Counted from the first letter of the stretch, positions 7,023 to 16,633 are shown. The stretch: 64,000 bases of DNA from Halorubellus salinus (GCF_020567525.1 NZ_JAJCVI010000005.1:1-64000), one strand, 5' to 3'. The notes: generated from the sequence alone by a model not told the origin. A program made the numbers and translations.

Positions 7023-8408
7023 TCAGTCGCGTCCTTCGACGTCGCCGGGCGGCACGTCGTCGACCACGTCGTCCGGGTCGCGGTCGACGGTCACGCGGAC
7101 CTTCTGGATGCGGGTGTTCTCGACGCCTTCCGCGCGGAGCGTCACGTTCTCGTACTCGAACGCCTCGCCTTGCTCGACGAGCCGACCCGCGCGGTTGAAC
7201 AGGAAGCCCGCGATGGTCTCGAACTCCTCGCCCTCCGGCAGGACGATATCGAGCGCCTCGTTGACCGCTTCGATGTTCACCGACCCGTTCGCCAGGATGG
7301 TGTCGTCGTCGACGAACTCGATGGGGTGGTCCTCGTCGCCGACGAGTATCTCCCCGACGATCTCCTCGGTCATGTCCTCCATCGTGATGATGCCCTCGGT
7401 GGCGCCGAACTCGTCGATGACGATGACCATGTGCATGCGGTTCTCGCGCATCTCCGAGAGGAGGTCGTCGACGTTCTTGGACTCGGGGACGTGCAGCGTC
7501 GGCTCGACGACGGCGCCGACGTCGAGGTCGGCGAAGTCGTCGTTCGAGGCGTCCAGCTCGCGGACGTCGAAGACGCCGACGACGTTGTCGAGCGAGCCCT
7601 CGTACGCCGGCAGGCGGGCGTGCCCCGAGCGGATGCAGTGGTCGATCGCGTCCTCGACGGACGCGTCGGTGGAGATGCCCGCCACGTCGAGGCGAGGCGT
7701 CATCACCTCCTTGGCGGTCGCGTCGGTGAACCGGAGGGTGCGTTGGAGCATCTCGCGTTCCTCCTCCTCGAGGATGCCCTCGCGTTCGCCCGTCTTGATC
7801 ATGTTCCGTATCTCCTCGCGGGTGACGTACGTCGACTCGATGGACGCGTTCCCGCCGGTGACCTTGTTCACGAGCGTCGTCAGGTAGTAGAACAGGGTGA
7901 TGAGTGGCCACAGTACCTTCTCGACGACCGTCAGTCCGCGCGCGACGCGTCGTGCGTGCAGTTCGGTGTTCTCGACGGCGTAGGACTTCGGGGCGCTTTC
8001 ACCGAATATCAGGACCATCGACGTGATGCCGAACGAGGAGACGAGGACTGCCGCGCCCGGGTCGAAGTAGAAGCCAACGATGGTGGTCGATATCGAGGAC
8101 ATCGTGATGTTGACCATGTTGTTCCCGACGAGGATTGTGACGAGCAACCGGTGCGGGTCCTCTTTGAGAGTCTGGACGGCTCGGGCTCCGCGCTTGCCCT
8201 GTTCGACCATCGCGTCGATCTGATGAGCTGGCAGGGAGAACAGCGCGATCTCGGACGACGAGAAGAACCCCGAGCCCATGAGGAGCAGGACGATGAGGAA
8301 GCCGCCGACGATCGTGAGGCCCGTCTGGTCGAGTTCGAGACCGACGAACGGGACGGTGTACTGTGAGGTGCTGGCCACGGCCGGTACTGCGAGCATGGAT
8401 GTCCCCAT
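7023..8408 (-). CDS. CNNM/CorC-type CBS-domain membrane protein
   Basis: The protein has 461 residues from the ATG at 8408 (MGTSMLAVPAV). The longer frame to 8474 adds a charged, unlikely leader. The order is an N-terminal hydrophobic segment, a DUF21/CNNM membrane domain (GSGFFSSSEIALFSL, then MVLIFGESAPKSYA), a pair of CBS domains (VMTPRLDVAGIS to MHMVIVIDEFGATEGIITMED) and a C-terminal CorC/HlyC domain. Relatives act in magnesium or cobalt export, or as sodium-coupled divalent-cation transporters. The CBS pair probably senses a nucleotide. It converges with twy1, with only 17 bases between the stops. Confidence 0.9.
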   Translation of the reverse strand: MGTSMLAVPAVASTSQYTVPFVGLELDQTGLTIVGGFLIVLLLMGSGFFSSSEIALFSLPAHQIDAMVEQGKRGARAVQTLKEDPHRLLVTILVGNNMVNITMSSISTTIVGFYFDPGAAVLVSSFGITSMVLIFGESAPKSYAVENTELHARRVARGLTVVEKVLWPLITLFYYLTTLVNKVTGGNASIESTYVTREEIRNMIKTGEREGILEEEEREMLQRTLRFTDATAKEVMTPRLDVAGISTDASVEDAIDHCIRSGHARLPAYEGSLDNVVGVFDVRELDASNDDFADLDVGAVVEPTLHVPESKNVDDLLSEMRENRMHMVIVIDEFGATEGIITMEDMTEEIVGEILVGDEDHPIEFVDDDTILANGSVNIEAVNEALDIVLPEGEEFETIAGFLFNRAGRLVEQGEAFEYENVTLRAEGVENTRIQKVRVTVDRDPDDVVDDVPPGDVEGRD

Positions 8409-8615
8409 CAGTAAGCCGTTTCCAGCGTGGAATGGTAATTCTTGCGTACGAAAGCGGACGTTCCGGGACCGCAACCCAGATACTATCTCGGATGAGTGAG
8501 CGAGCGATGTTCGTTCTCGTATAGAAATGGACGTTCGTAAACTTCTCGTGGGTTCCCGTCGTTCGGTGTCGCGCTTGGACGGGGCAGTCGCGTTCGGGAA
8601 CCGGACGTCCGCCGG

Positions 8616-11600
8616 TCAGTCCTCGGTTGCCGCGGACTCGTCCGACTCCGCGGCGAGCGCGGCCTGGGCGTCGGTCGGGGCGCGCGGGACGACGGCGACG
8701 ACGGTGCTCGCGTCGTTCTCGAACCGGAGGTCGCCGTCGAACGCGTTCAGGAGCCACGTCGCGATCCAGAGCCCGAGGCCGCTGCCGTGTTCGAGCTGGG
8801 TGATGTCGCGGTCGCCACTGACGAGTGCCCGCTCGAACTCCGGGATGCCGGGGCCGTCGTCGTCGACACGTATCTCCACGGTCGTGTCCGTGGTGGTGAC
8901 GGAGACGGTGACCTCGCCGCCGCCGTGCTCGAACGCGTTCTCGACGAGGTTCTTGACGACGATCTCGAGGCGATGGTCGGCGACCACGGTCGCCGAGTCG
9001 GCGTCGAACGTGACGTTGCGGTCGGGGTGGTCGTTCGTCGCGTCCGCGATCCCGTTCTGGACGTGCGTGACGACGTCGACGAGTGCCGGCTCGGGCGTCT
9101 CCTCGAGCGCGCGTTCGAGTTCGCGGGCCTTGTCGCTGAGGCTGACGACCTCGTCGACGGCGTCGCGGATGCGGTCGGCGAGGTCGTGGTCGTCGTATTC
9201 GACGGCGAGTTCGTCGACGTACCCGGAGACGAGCGTCATCTCCGTGCGGAGGTTGTGCCGGAGGATGGTGTTGAGGACCTGAAGGCGGCGTTCGCGCTCG
9301 TGCTGGGACGTGATGTCCGTGTAGATGCCGTACCCGCGGTGGACGTCGCCGTCGAGGTAGGAGATGCCGCGGAAGAGGAAGTGTCGCATGCCTTGACTGG
9401 TCTGGCGGACGACCTCGCTGGAGACGACGGTCGGTTCGTCGGGGGCGGCGTCGGTCGTGCTCCGGTCGAGCGACCGGGCTTCGGCGCGCCGGTCCTCGGG
9501 GACGATGTAGTCGTTGATGCGCTCGCCGACGAGTTCGCGCTCGTCGTACCCGAAGACGTCCTCGAACGCGGGGTTGACGCGTTCGACGACCGGTTCGCCG
9601 TCGACGAACCGGTTCTCGACGACCGGGTCGGGGAGCGACTCGAACAGCTGGCGGAACCGCGCGTTCTCGCTCTCGAGGCGAGCGCGCGTCTCGGTGAGGT
9701 CGCTGATGTCGTGGACGACGCCGACGATGTCCCCGCCGTGCATGCCGGGGAGGACGCTGACGTCGACCTCTATCGGGACGGGGCCGTCGACGCCGACGAG
9801 CTCGAACTGGAACGTGGCGTCTTCGTCCTCGCCGTCCAGCAGGGTGTCGATGGCGGCGTCGAGAGTTGCGACGTCCGCGTCGACGAACTCGCTCGCGTGC
9901 ACGCCGACGAGGCCGGTGCGGGGTTGACCGATGGCGTCGGCGAGCGGGCCGGTGGCGTACTCGATGACGCCCGTCTCGTCGAGGACGAACACCATGTCCT
10001 GGACGTTCTCGAGGACGGACTCGTAGCGTTCGAGCGCGCGCTGGCGGGTCGCGAGGTCGAGTGCCGCGGCGGCGTTCGCGGCGAGGATCTGCGCGAGCCG
10101 CTGGTCGCTCTCGGCGATGTCGGTCTCGTCGTAGCGCGTCGCGACGGTGAGGACGCCGTGGGAGTCGATGGGGTAGTACTGCGCGCTCGTCAACGGCCCG
10201 TGGACGTCGGGGAGGTACGCTTCGCCCTCGACAACCTCGTTGCGTTCGAACGCTCGACCGGCTCGGCTCTCGCCGACGTCGTACGTCGGGCGGTCCGGGG
10301 CGTCGCGGTCGATGGCGTCGCTCGTCGCGGTCGGTGGGAGGGTGTTCGCGTCGGGGTCGTGGAGGCGGACGACGACGTACTGGTAGCCGAGGATGTCGTG
10401 GGTCGCGTCGACGACCCGCTGGGCGATGTCCTCGCGCTCGGTCTCGCCGTAGAGGTCGCGGACGGCGTCGAGGAGGTCGGTGAGTTGCGTCTCGTATCGC
10501 TTCCGGTCGGTGACGTCCTGGAAGAGCACGGAGAGGCCGTCGGGCGAGGGGTACGCGGACACCTCGAGCCAGGCGTCGAGCGGTTCGAAGTGCTCCTCGA
10601 AGACGACGGGAGTCTGTTCGGTCATCGCGCGCTCGTAGCGGTCGCGGAACTGGTCGGCCTGCTCGCTGGGGTACTCGCTCCAGATGCGTTCGTCGACGAG
10701 GGCGTCCGGGTCGCGTCCGAGGAGTTCGCCGGCGCGCTCGTTGACGTACGTGAACCGCCAGTTCTCGTCGAGCGCGAAGAACCCGTCGTCGATGCGTTCC
10801 AGTAGCGCCTCGTAGCGGTCGTTGGCGGCCTCGATGGCGCGGCGATGCTGGTCGCGCTCGAGTTCGTGTTCGAACAGTTCGACGGCGAACTCGACGAACG
10901 TGCGGTCGGCGTCGTCGAACTCGCGGTCGCGGGCGGCGTCGCCGGCGAAGCAGAGGCTGCCGTAGACCTCGCCGTCGGGTTCGACGAGTCCCCCGACGTA
11001 ACAGCCGAGTTCGAACGCCTCGTAGGGGTTCGAGGCGGGGAGCTGTTCCCTGGCGTCGTCCATCGCGAGGTAGCCACCGTCGGTATCGGCGGTGTACTGG
11101 CAGTACGAGTCGGCCATGGGGGCGCTGTTTCCGGTCTGGAGGGCCTCGTGGTCGCCGATGGCCACGGCGATGTGCTGTTCGTCGGCGTCGAACCTCGTGA
11201 GGAAGCCGTAGGGAAGGTCGAGGCGGTCACAGCCGACCTCGAGGAGGCGGCGCGCGGTCTCGTCGGCGTCGTCCACCGGGTCGGTGACGGCGTCGTGGAG
11301 TCGCCGGTACCAGCTCTGGTCGGCGGTCGGGTATCGGTCGAGGTGCGCCGCGATGCGCGAGGCGAGGTCGTCGTCGTGCGTGCAGTAGCCGGTGGCGCCG
11401 CGTGCGCTGGCGGCGGCGGCGAACTCGCCGTCTGGGTCGGGCGTCCGCGCGAGGACGGCGGCGTCGGTGGCGTCGGCGACGGTTTCGAGCACGTCGAGGC
11501 GCCAGTCGTCGCTGGTGGCGTCGTGGACGACTCCGTCCACGTCGATGCGGTCGAGGACGTCGAGTGCGGTCGCCGCGTCGACCGCGTGGTGAACGTCGTA

Positions 11601-11672
11601 CAGTGTGCTCTCGAGGGCCGCGTCGTGCTCGTTCGTCGTCACGTGGAGGACGGTCGCTGTCGTCGATTGCAA
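8616..11672 (-). CDS. Large cytoplasmic multi-sensor histidine kinase
   Basis: The protein has 1018 residues from a TTG at 11672, the first usable start after an in-frame stop. The order is a degenerate receiver-like domain (1-115), GAF (about 140-275), PAS (285-390), GAF (400-540), two PAS domains (550-660 and 670-790), a haloarchaeal HisKA-like helix with the phospho-acceptor His in LRHNLRTEM, and a HATPase domain (NLVENAFEHG, DDGPGIPE, GSGLGLW). No membrane segment is seen, so it should sense internal ligands, redox state or light. No response regulator is adjacent. A TTTATT box near 11744 would leave a leader of about 70 bases that contains a 12-bp direct repeat. Confidence 0.9.
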   Translation of the reverse strand: MQSTTATVLHVTTNEHDAALESTLYDVHHAVDAATALDVLDRIDVDGVVHDATSDDWRLDVLETVADATDAAVLARTPDPDGEFAAAASARGATGYCTHDDDLASRIAAHLDRYPTADQSWYRRLHDAVTDPVDDADETARRLLEVGCDRLDLPYGFLTRFDADEQHIAVAIGDHEALQTGNSAPMADSYCQYTADTDGGYLAMDDAREQLPASNPYEAFELGCYVGGLVEPDGEVYGSLCFAGDAARDREFDDADRTFVEFAVELFEHELERDQHRRAIEAANDRYEALLERIDDGFFALDENWRFTYVNERAGELLGRDPDALVDERIWSEYPSEQADQFRDRYERAMTEQTPVVFEEHFEPLDAWLEVSAYPSPDGLSVLFQDVTDRKRYETQLTDLLDAVRDLYGETEREDIAQRVVDATHDILGYQYVVVRLHDPDANTLPPTATSDAIDRDAPDRPTYDVGESRAGRAFERNEVVEGEAYLPDVHGPLTSAQYYPIDSHGVLTVATRYDETDIAESDQRLAQILAANAAAALDLATRQRALERYESVLENVQDMVFVLDETGVIEYATGPLADAIGQPRTGLVGVHASEFVDADVATLDAAIDTLLDGEDEDATFQFELVGVDGPVPIEVDVSVLPGMHGGDIVGVVHDISDLTETRARLESENARFRQLFESLPDPVVENRFVDGEPVVERVNPAFEDVFGYDERELVGERINDYIVPEDRRAEARSLDRSTTDAAPDEPTVVSSEVVRQTSQGMRHFLFRGISYLDGDVHRGYGIYTDITSQHERERRLQVLNTILRHNLRTEMTLVSGYVDELAVEYDDHDLADRIRDAVDEVVSLSDKARELERALEETPEPALVDVVTHVQNGIADATNDHPDRNVTFDADSATVVADHRLEIVVKNLVENAFEHGGGEVTVSVTTTDTTVEIRVDDDGPGIPEFERALVSGDRDITQLEHGSGLGLWIATWLLNAFDGDLRFENDASTVVAVVPRAPTDAQAALAAESDESAATED

Positions 11673-11688
11673 CGGTCTGTTTCCCCCG

Positions 11689-11738
11689 ACTCAGGCGGCG
11701 TGGTCGGTGCCTGCGCCGTTGAGCCTACTCAGGCGGCG
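11689..11738. repeat. 12-bp direct repeat between divergent genes
   Basis: ACTCAGGCGGCG occurs perfectly at 11689-11700 and 11727-11738. Both copies lie between the histidine kinase start and the rbkR promoter, on the kinase leader side. Confidence 0.5.
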
Positions 11739-11922
11739 ACCACAATAAACGCTCTTGCCTGACGTCGTTGAACGGACCGACGCGTTTAAGCGCCCGTCGA
11801 ACAAACTTCCAACTCGAGTCTCGTTCCTGCCGCCGCGTCACGCCCCCGGAACAAGCTATAACAGATTCGAGACGCATACCGTATTCGTTATGCTTATCCG
11901 GGGTGGGTTCGAACCAACTCGT

Positions 11923-12627
11923 ATGCAAGAGACCACGTCCGACGTCGGGCACGACGAGGTCGCCGTCGCCAAACGCCTCGCGATGGACGGCGCCCTCACC
12001 GGCGAGGTCAAGACGACCTGCACGACCCTCGCCGAGCAGCTCGACGCCTCCACGCAGACCGCCTCCCGACGCCTGCAGCGCCTCGAGACGGCGGGCTGGG
12101 TGACCCGCGAGACCGTCAACGACGGCCAGTGGGTCGCACTCACCGACGCGGGCGAACGCGGCCTCCGCGGCGAGTACGAGGACTACCGCAGCATCTTCGA
12201 GGGCCACACCACCGTCGAGCTCGAGGGGCGGGTCACCAGCGGGATGGGCGAAGGCCGCCACTACATCACCCTCCCCGGATACATGGCGCAGTTCGCCGAG
12301 CGCCTCGGCTACGAACCGTTCCCCGGGACGCTGAACGTCGACCTCACCGACGCGAGCGTCCGCCGGCGCCGCGCTCTCGACGCGATGGACCCCGTGCCCA
12401 TCGACGGCTGGGAGGACGACGACCGCACGTACGGCCCCGCGGTCTGCTATCCGGCGACCGTCGAGACCGCCGACGGCGACGTCCACGAGACCGTCCACAC
12501 CATCGCGCCCGAACGCACCCATCACGACGACGACCAGCTCGAACTCATCGCGCCCGAGAAGCTCCGGGACGTCCTCGACCTGGCGGACGACGACGACGTC
12601 ATCGTCACCGTGGAGGGCACGCAATGA
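11923..12627 (+). CDS. rbkR: CTP-dependent riboflavin kinase with N-terminal HTH (RbkR)
   Basis: It converts riboflavin to FMN with CTP as phosphate donor, and in characterised archaea also represses riboflavin genes. The protein has 234 residues from the ATG at 11923. A TTATCC box at 11894-11899 lies 24-29 bases upstream and supports this leaderless start over the ATG at 11890. Residues 1-90 are a winged helix ([20 protein letters not shown]). Residues 95-234 are the kinase domain, with [17 protein letters not shown] and the GTLNVDL motif. The stop overlaps the ribB start by four bases. I infer that this two-gene operon is self-regulated by RbkR. Confidence 0.93.
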   Translation: MQETTSDVGHDEVAVAKRLAMDGALTGEVKTTCTTLAEQLDASTQTASRRLQRLETAGWVTRETVNDGQWVALTDAGERGLRGEYEDYRSIFEGHTTVELEGRVTSGMGEGRHYITLPGYMAQFAERLGYEPFPGTLNVDLTDASVRRRRALDAMDPVPIDGWEDDDRTYGPAVCYPATVETADGDVHETVHTIAPERTHHDDDQLELIAPEKLRDVLDLADDDDVIVTVEGTQ

Positions 12628-13400
12628 CCCACACCGACCACGCAACACCGGCCACCGACGACGCCGGCGACGACGCGACCGCGACCGACGGCAGCGGGAC
12701 CGGTGCCGCCGACGACGCGGCCGCCACCGACGAGAGTCGACGCGACGCGGTGGACGCTGCCATCGCCGCGTTCGCGCGCGGCGACCCGGTCTGCATCCAC
12801 GACGCCGCCGACCGCGAGGGCGAGACCGACATCGTCTACCCCGCCAGCGGCGTCGACGCCGCCGCCGTCCGCCGGATGCGCAACGACGCCGGCGGTCTCG
12901 TCTGCGTCGCGCTCGCCGACGACGTCGCCGCCGCGTACGACCTCCCGTTCGCGCAGGACGTCATCGACCACGACCTCGCCGCCGACCACGACCTCGCGTA
13001 CGACGAACGCTCGTCGTTCTCCCTCACCGTGAACCACGTCGACACCTTCACCGGTATCACGGACGACGACCGCGCGCTCACCATCGCGCGCCTCGCCGAT
13101 GCCGCCGGCGACGCCCGCGCCGGCGACGCCGCCGCGTTCGACTTCGCCGGCGAGTTCCGCGCCCCCGGCCACGTCCACCTGCTGCGCGCCGCCCCCGACC
13201 TCACCGCCCAACGCGAGGGCCACACCGAGCTCGCGCTCGAACTCGCCGACGCCGCCGGCGTCGCCCCCGCCGCCGTCGTCTGCGAGATGCTCGACGACGC
13301 GACCGGCGGCGCCACCAGCCCCACCGACGCTCGCGCGTACGCCGACCGCGAAGGCATTCCCTACGTCGAAGGCAGCGACCTCGTCGCCGCGCTCCGCTGA
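12624..13400 (+). CDS. ribB: 3,4-dihydroxy-2-butanone 4-phosphate synthase
   Basis: It converts ribulose 5-phosphate to 3,4-dihydroxy-2-butanone 4-phosphate plus formate, the four-carbon input to riboflavin. The protein has 258 residues. The first ~40 are a low-complexity Ala/Asp/Thr tail. The catalytic domain follows, with the acidic metal-binding stretch [11 protein letters not shown], then [13 protein letters not shown], the loop [19 protein letters not shown], and the C-terminal GHVHLLRA and [10 protein letters not shown] motifs. ATGA overlap couples it to rbkR, which places riboflavin synthesis and its FMN-forming regulator in one transcript. Confidence 0.95.
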   Translation: MTHTDHATPATDDAGDDATATDGSGTGAADDAAATDESRRDAVDAAIAAFARGDPVCIHDAADREGETDIVYPASGVDAAAVRRMRNDAGGLVCVALADDVAAAYDLPFAQDVIDHDLAADHDLAYDERSSFSLTVNHVDTFTGITDDDRALTIARLADAAGDARAGDAAAFDFAGEFRAPGHVHLLRAAPDLTAQREGHTELALELADAAGVAPAAVVCEMLDDATGGATSPTDARAYADREGIPYVEGSDLVAALR

Positions 13401-13485
13401 CCGACCCGGAGACGGCCGGCGTCGGATACTTTTGCGCGAACCGAAACCGGGTACACTCTTATCCTAGGCACTCAATTCGTCGACT

Positions 13486-14427
13486 ATGGCTGGCTTCGAC
13501 GAGATGGACGTCGACACGATCTGGATGGACGGCGAGTACGTGGACTGGGACGACGCGCAGATCCACGTCCTCACGCACGGCCTCCACTACGGGAGCGGCG
13601 TCTTCGAAGGCGCACGCTGTTACGATACCGAGAACGGCCCGGCGCTCTTCCGCTGGGAGGAGCACGTCGACCGGCTCTACGAGTCCTGCAAGCCGTACGA
13701 CATGGAGATCGACCACGAGCCCGAGGAGATCACGGAGGCGACGAAGACGCTCATCCGCGAACAGGACCTCCGGTCGTGTTACGTTCGCCCGATCTCGTTC
13801 TACGGTTACAAGAGCCTCGGCGTGTCGCCCGGCGACTGCCCGACGCGCACCGCGATCGCGTGCTGGCCGTGGGGGACGTACCTCGGCGAGGACGCGCTCG
13901 AGAACGGCATCGAAGTGATGGTGTCGTCGTGGCGCAAGCACGCGTCGAGCCAGATTCCGACGAACGCGAAGACCACCGGCCTCTACGTGAACTCGATGCT
14001 GGCCGGCGAGGAGGCCCGCCGGAACGGCTATCCCGAAGCGATCGTCCTGAACAAGGAGGGGAACGTCGCGGAGGGCCCCGGCGAGAACCTCTTCATGGTG
14101 AACGACGGCGAGATATACACGCCCGGCCTCTCGGAGAGCATCCTCGACGGCATCACGCGCGACACCGTCATCACGCTCGCCGAGGAACGCGGCTACGAGG
14201 TCCACGACACGGTCTCGATCTCTCGCGGCGAACTCAACACCGCCGACGAACTGTTCTTCACCGGCTCCGCCGCGGAGGTCACGCCCATCCGCAAGGTCGA
14301 CAACGTCACCATCGGGAACGGCACCCGTGGACCCGTCACCGAGGAACTCCAGCAGGCGTACTTCGACCTCGTCGAAGGCCGTACGGACGACCACGAGGAG
14401 TGGTTCACGTACGTCGACATGGAGTAA
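13486..14427 (+). CDS. ilvE: Branched-chain amino acid aminotransferase
   Basis: This PLP enzyme of fold type IV makes leucine, isoleucine and valine from their 2-oxo acids with glutamate as donor. The protein has 313 residues, full length. Visible features are HGLHYGSGVFEGARCY near the N-terminus, the PLP lysine Lys162 (TNAKTTGLY), the glutamate region NVAEGPGENLF, and ELFFTGSAAEVTPI near the end. A TCTTATCC box near 13457-13464 lies about 25 bases before the ATG, as expected for a leaderless transcript. Two tandem hairpins follow the stop. Confidence 0.95.
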   Translation: MAGFDEMDVDTIWMDGEYVDWDDAQIHVLTHGLHYGSGVFEGARCYDTENGPALFRWEEHVDRLYESCKPYDMEIDHEPEEITEATKTLIREQDLRSCYVRPISFYGYKSLGVSPGDCPTRTAIACWPWGTYLGEDALENGIEVMVSSWRKHASSQIPTNAKTTGLYVNSMLAGEEARRNGYPEAIVLNKEGNVAEGPGENLFMVNDGEIYTPGLSESILDGITRDTVITLAEERGYEVHDTVSISRGELNTADELFFTGSAAEVTPIRKVDNVTIGNGTRGPVTEELQQAYFDLVEGRTDDHEEWFTYVDME

Positions 14428-14428
14428 C

Positions 14429-14530
14429 TGACTCCACGAGCGTACGGCGGCCTCCAAGCCGCCGTTTCTTGCGGCACTGACTGACTCCACGACCGTACGG
14501 CGGCCTCCAGGCCGCTGTTTCGGGCGGTTG
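14429..14530 (+). repeat. 53-bp tandem duplication containing two terminator hairpins
   Basis: Units start with TGACTCCACGA at 14429 and 14482. Each contains TACGGCGGCCTCCA and a GC-rich stem (GGCGGC-CTCCAA-GCCGCC in the first) followed by GTTTC. The duplication begins at the ilvE stop and gives two terminators in series. Confidence 0.75.
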
Positions 14531-14620
14531 ACCGGTTTCGTGGTGTGGGGGCGACGCGGGAGGCGGTTGTTTTCGCGTCGTATCAGGCGGTTTTTTGTTG
14601 CGTGAGTGGTGTGTGCGGGT

Positions 14621-15208
14621 ATGGATGGTCGTCGTCTCGCGGTTGTGCTCGTCCTGGTGAGCTTGCCGTTGTTCGGGTTCGCGCTGACCGTGCAGCCGGC
14701 GGACGAGCGCGTGCATCGGACGTCGGTCCGGCAGGGTCAGCCGGGCGTCGACGGGCCGACGCCGTACTTCGACGGTGTCGCGGACGCACGAGCGCAGAAC
14801 TTCACGGTCCGGTACTACGAGAACCTCACCGAGCGCGGGCAGGCGCTCTACGTGAACGCCCTCGAGAACGACGGGACGTACGCGGTACCCGTCGGCGAAG
14901 GTGCTTCGGACTACGCGTACCCGACCGACGCCGAGTTACCCGATGAGGACGCCGCGGCGTTGCGCGCGTCGACCGTCGTCGTCGTCCGCCCGGCGAACGC
15001 CTCGCTGCCGCCCGCCGACGAGGGGAGCCCGGACGTGCGACTCGACGTGATGCAGACCCAGACCGCGAACCCGCCGCTCGGTTCGAGCGCGTACCTCCCG
15101 AACTACCTCGCCGCGCTCGCCGGCGTCGTCGCGCTCGGCGTCGCCGGCCACCGTTACCGCCAGGAGACCCTCGCCGAACCCGACGTGTCCGTCGGCGGGC
15201 CGTTCTAG
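14621..15208 (+). CDS. Membrane-anchored protein of unknown function
   Basis: The protein has 195 residues from the ATG at 14621 (MDGRRLAVVLVLVSL). It has an N-terminal membrane segment or uncleaved signal (8-25), an acidic domain of about 120 residues that should lie outside the cell (with YFDGVADARAQNFTVRYYENL), and a C-terminal membrane segment (LAALAGVVALGVAG) followed by a short tail. I recognise no family with certainty. A pilin-like gene follows 39 bases downstream on the same strand, so the two may be co-transcribed and both act at the cell surface. Confidence 0.7.
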   Translation: MDGRRLAVVLVLVSLPLFGFALTVQPADERVHRTSVRQGQPGVDGPTPYFDGVADARAQNFTVRYYENLTERGQALYVNALENDGTYAVPVGEGASDYAYPTDAELPDEDAAALRASTVVVVRPANASLPPADEGSPDVRLDVMQTQTANPPLGSSAYLPNYLAALAGVVALGVAGHRYRQETLAEPDVSVGGPF

Positions 15209-15247
15209 CCGCGAAGACTCTTGTAGGAGGCCGCGGCGAGGGTCGGC

Positions 15248-15985
15248 GTGCCTCCTAGCCCGCCGCCCAGCGCTCGCGACGCGCCGCCGCCCGCGAGCGA
15301 CCGCGCGGTCAGTCCCGCGGTCGGCGTCGTGCTCGTCGTCGCGCTGACGGTCGTCCTCGCGAGCGGCGTCGCCGTCGCGTTCGCGGTCGGCGTCGCCCCC
15401 CACGAGCCCGCGCCGAGTGCGCGCGTCAGCCTCAGCGTCGACGCCGCCAGCGACGAACTCGTCCTCGAACACCGCGGCGGTGACGCGCTCCACGTCGCCG
15501 ACCTCCGCGTCGTCGTGACCATCGACGGACGACGGCTCGCGCACCAGCCGCCAGTGCCGTTCTTCGCCGCCACCGGGTTCGAGCCCGGGCCGACCGGGCC
15601 GTTCAACCGCGGGTACGACGGCGCCTGGACCGCCGGCACGACCGCGTCCGTCGCGCTCGCGGGCACGAACGACCCCGAGATAGCGCCCGGCGACCGCGTC
15701 GTCGTCGCTATCTACGCCGACGACGCGCTCGTCGCGCGCGCCAGCGCCACCGCTCCCAGCGTCGCGCGAACGAAGAGAACGAGCACGGTCGACCCCGACG
15801 TCGGTCAGGCGTCCGCCTCGACCTCGGACGTCGCCGTCGCGTCGACGTCAGCGTCCTCGTCGCCGGGGACGCGCGCGACCGTCGTGATGGCGATGTCCGG
15901 GTCGTACGACGGGCCCATCAGCCGATGCGTGACGTCCTCGAAGCCGGCGTCGTGGAACATCCGGTCGGCCTCGTCCTCGTCGTAG
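15248..15985 (+). CDS. Type IV pilin-like (archaellin/pilin N-terminal) protein
   Basis: A GTG start gives MPPSPPPSARD, followed by the class III signal DRAVSPAVGVVLVVALTVVLA. Prepilin peptidase would cut before the hydrophobic helix that packs pilus subunits. The mature part to about residue 180 is a strand-rich domain with SLSVDAASDELVLEHRGGD and GDRVVVAIYADDALVA, as in DUF1628-type archaeal pilins. The frame then continues, without a stop, 181 bases into the antisense of the methyltransferase gene. This low-complexity Ser/Ala tail may be real or reflect a lost stop. No other pilus genes are adjacent. Confidence 0.75.
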   Translation: MPPSPPPSARDAPPPASDRAVSPAVGVVLVVALTVVLASGVAVAFAVGVAPHEPAPSARVSLSVDAASDELVLEHRGGDALHVADLRVVVTIDGRRLAHQPPVPFFAATGFEPGPTGPFNRGYDGAWTAGTTASVALAGTNDPEIAPGDRVVVAIYADDALVARASATAPSVARTKRTSTVDPDVGQASASTSDVAVASTSASSSPGTRATVVMAMSGSYDGPISRCVTSSKPASWNIRSASSSS

Positions 15986-16479
15986 AACAGCATGATGGCG
16001 TCAGCGAGCTTCTGGAACACGCTCGACTTCGGGTAGTTCGGGCCGACGACGAGTACCTGCCCGCCGGGCTTGCAGACGCGGCGGAACTCCCGGAGCGTCT
16101 CCACGGGGTTCGGCCAGTACTCGATGGAGCCACTCGACCACACCACGTCGAACGCGTCGTCCTCGAACGGCAGCCGCTCCGCGTCACCGAGATGGAAGCG
16201 CACGTCCCCGTGCTTCCCGAACTTCGCGTACGCCTTCTCCAACTGGTGCGGACTCTGGTCGAGGCCGACGACCTCGTCGACGACCTCCAGCAGGCCCTCC
16301 GTCGCGAACCCCGTCCCGCACCCGACGTCCAGCACGCGGTCGTCGCGTTCGATGTCCAGCATCCCGATCGCTTCCGTCCGCATCTCCTCGTTCCAGATGA
16401 ACGGGTTGATCGTGTCGTACACCTTCGAGAGGTACTTGTAGAACAACCGCGCTCGTGCTTTGTCTTCGAGGACTCCCAT
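15805..16479 (-). CDS. SAM-dependent methyltransferase (MPBQ/MSBQ or UbiE-like)
   Basis: The protein has 224 residues from the ATG at 16479 (MGVLEDKARARLFYKYLSKVYD). It has a class I Rossmann methyltransferase fold: the SAM motif VLDVGCGTGFATEGLL, acidic loop VVGLDQSP, GDAERLPFEDDAFDVVWSSGSIEYW, and the post-motif CKPGGQVLVVGP. Haloarchaeal relatives are annotated as MPBQ/MSBQ-type quinone-ring methyltransferases, so menaquinone methylation is possible but not proved. The last ~25 residues are an acidic Ala/Asp tail that overlaps the 3' end of the convergent pilin frame. Confidence 0.88.
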   Translation of the reverse strand: MGVLEDKARARLFYKYLSKVYDTINPFIWNEEMRTEAIGMLDIERDDRVLDVGCGTGFATEGLLEVVDEVVGLDQSPHQLEKAYAKFGKHGDVRFHLGDAERLPFEDDAFDVVWSSGSIEYWPNPVETLREFRRVCKPGGQVLVVGPNYPKSSVFQKLADAIMLFYDEDEADRMFHDAGFEDVTHRLMGPSYDPDIAITTVARVPGDEDADVDATATSEVEADA

Positions 16480-16633
16480 TGCTCGCGCTTCGTGCGGCGC
16501 GACCAAAGTATTGCTGATTCCGGCCACAGCGCGACCGTGGAAGTCCCCGCGAGACGACCGCTACGCCGGAATCCCACGACTGCCTTTCGCAACTACCAAA
16601 TAGGCGCTGTTGTAACTCTCGAACGTTCATACC

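Noticed and set aside
6262-7911. Very long minus-strand frame opposite twy1 and the CNNM gene
   Set aside because: It is an antisense shadow of GC-rich genes, dominated by Arg and Pro, with no domains.
8787-10805. 672-codon plus-strand frame opposite the large histidine kinase
   Set aside because: It is a shadow frame; the kinase on the other strand has clear PAS, GAF and HATPase motifs.
11900-11915. GGTTCGAACC resembling a tRNA T-loop
   Set aside because: No acceptor, D or anticodon stems can be drawn around it, and it lies in the rbkR promoter region.
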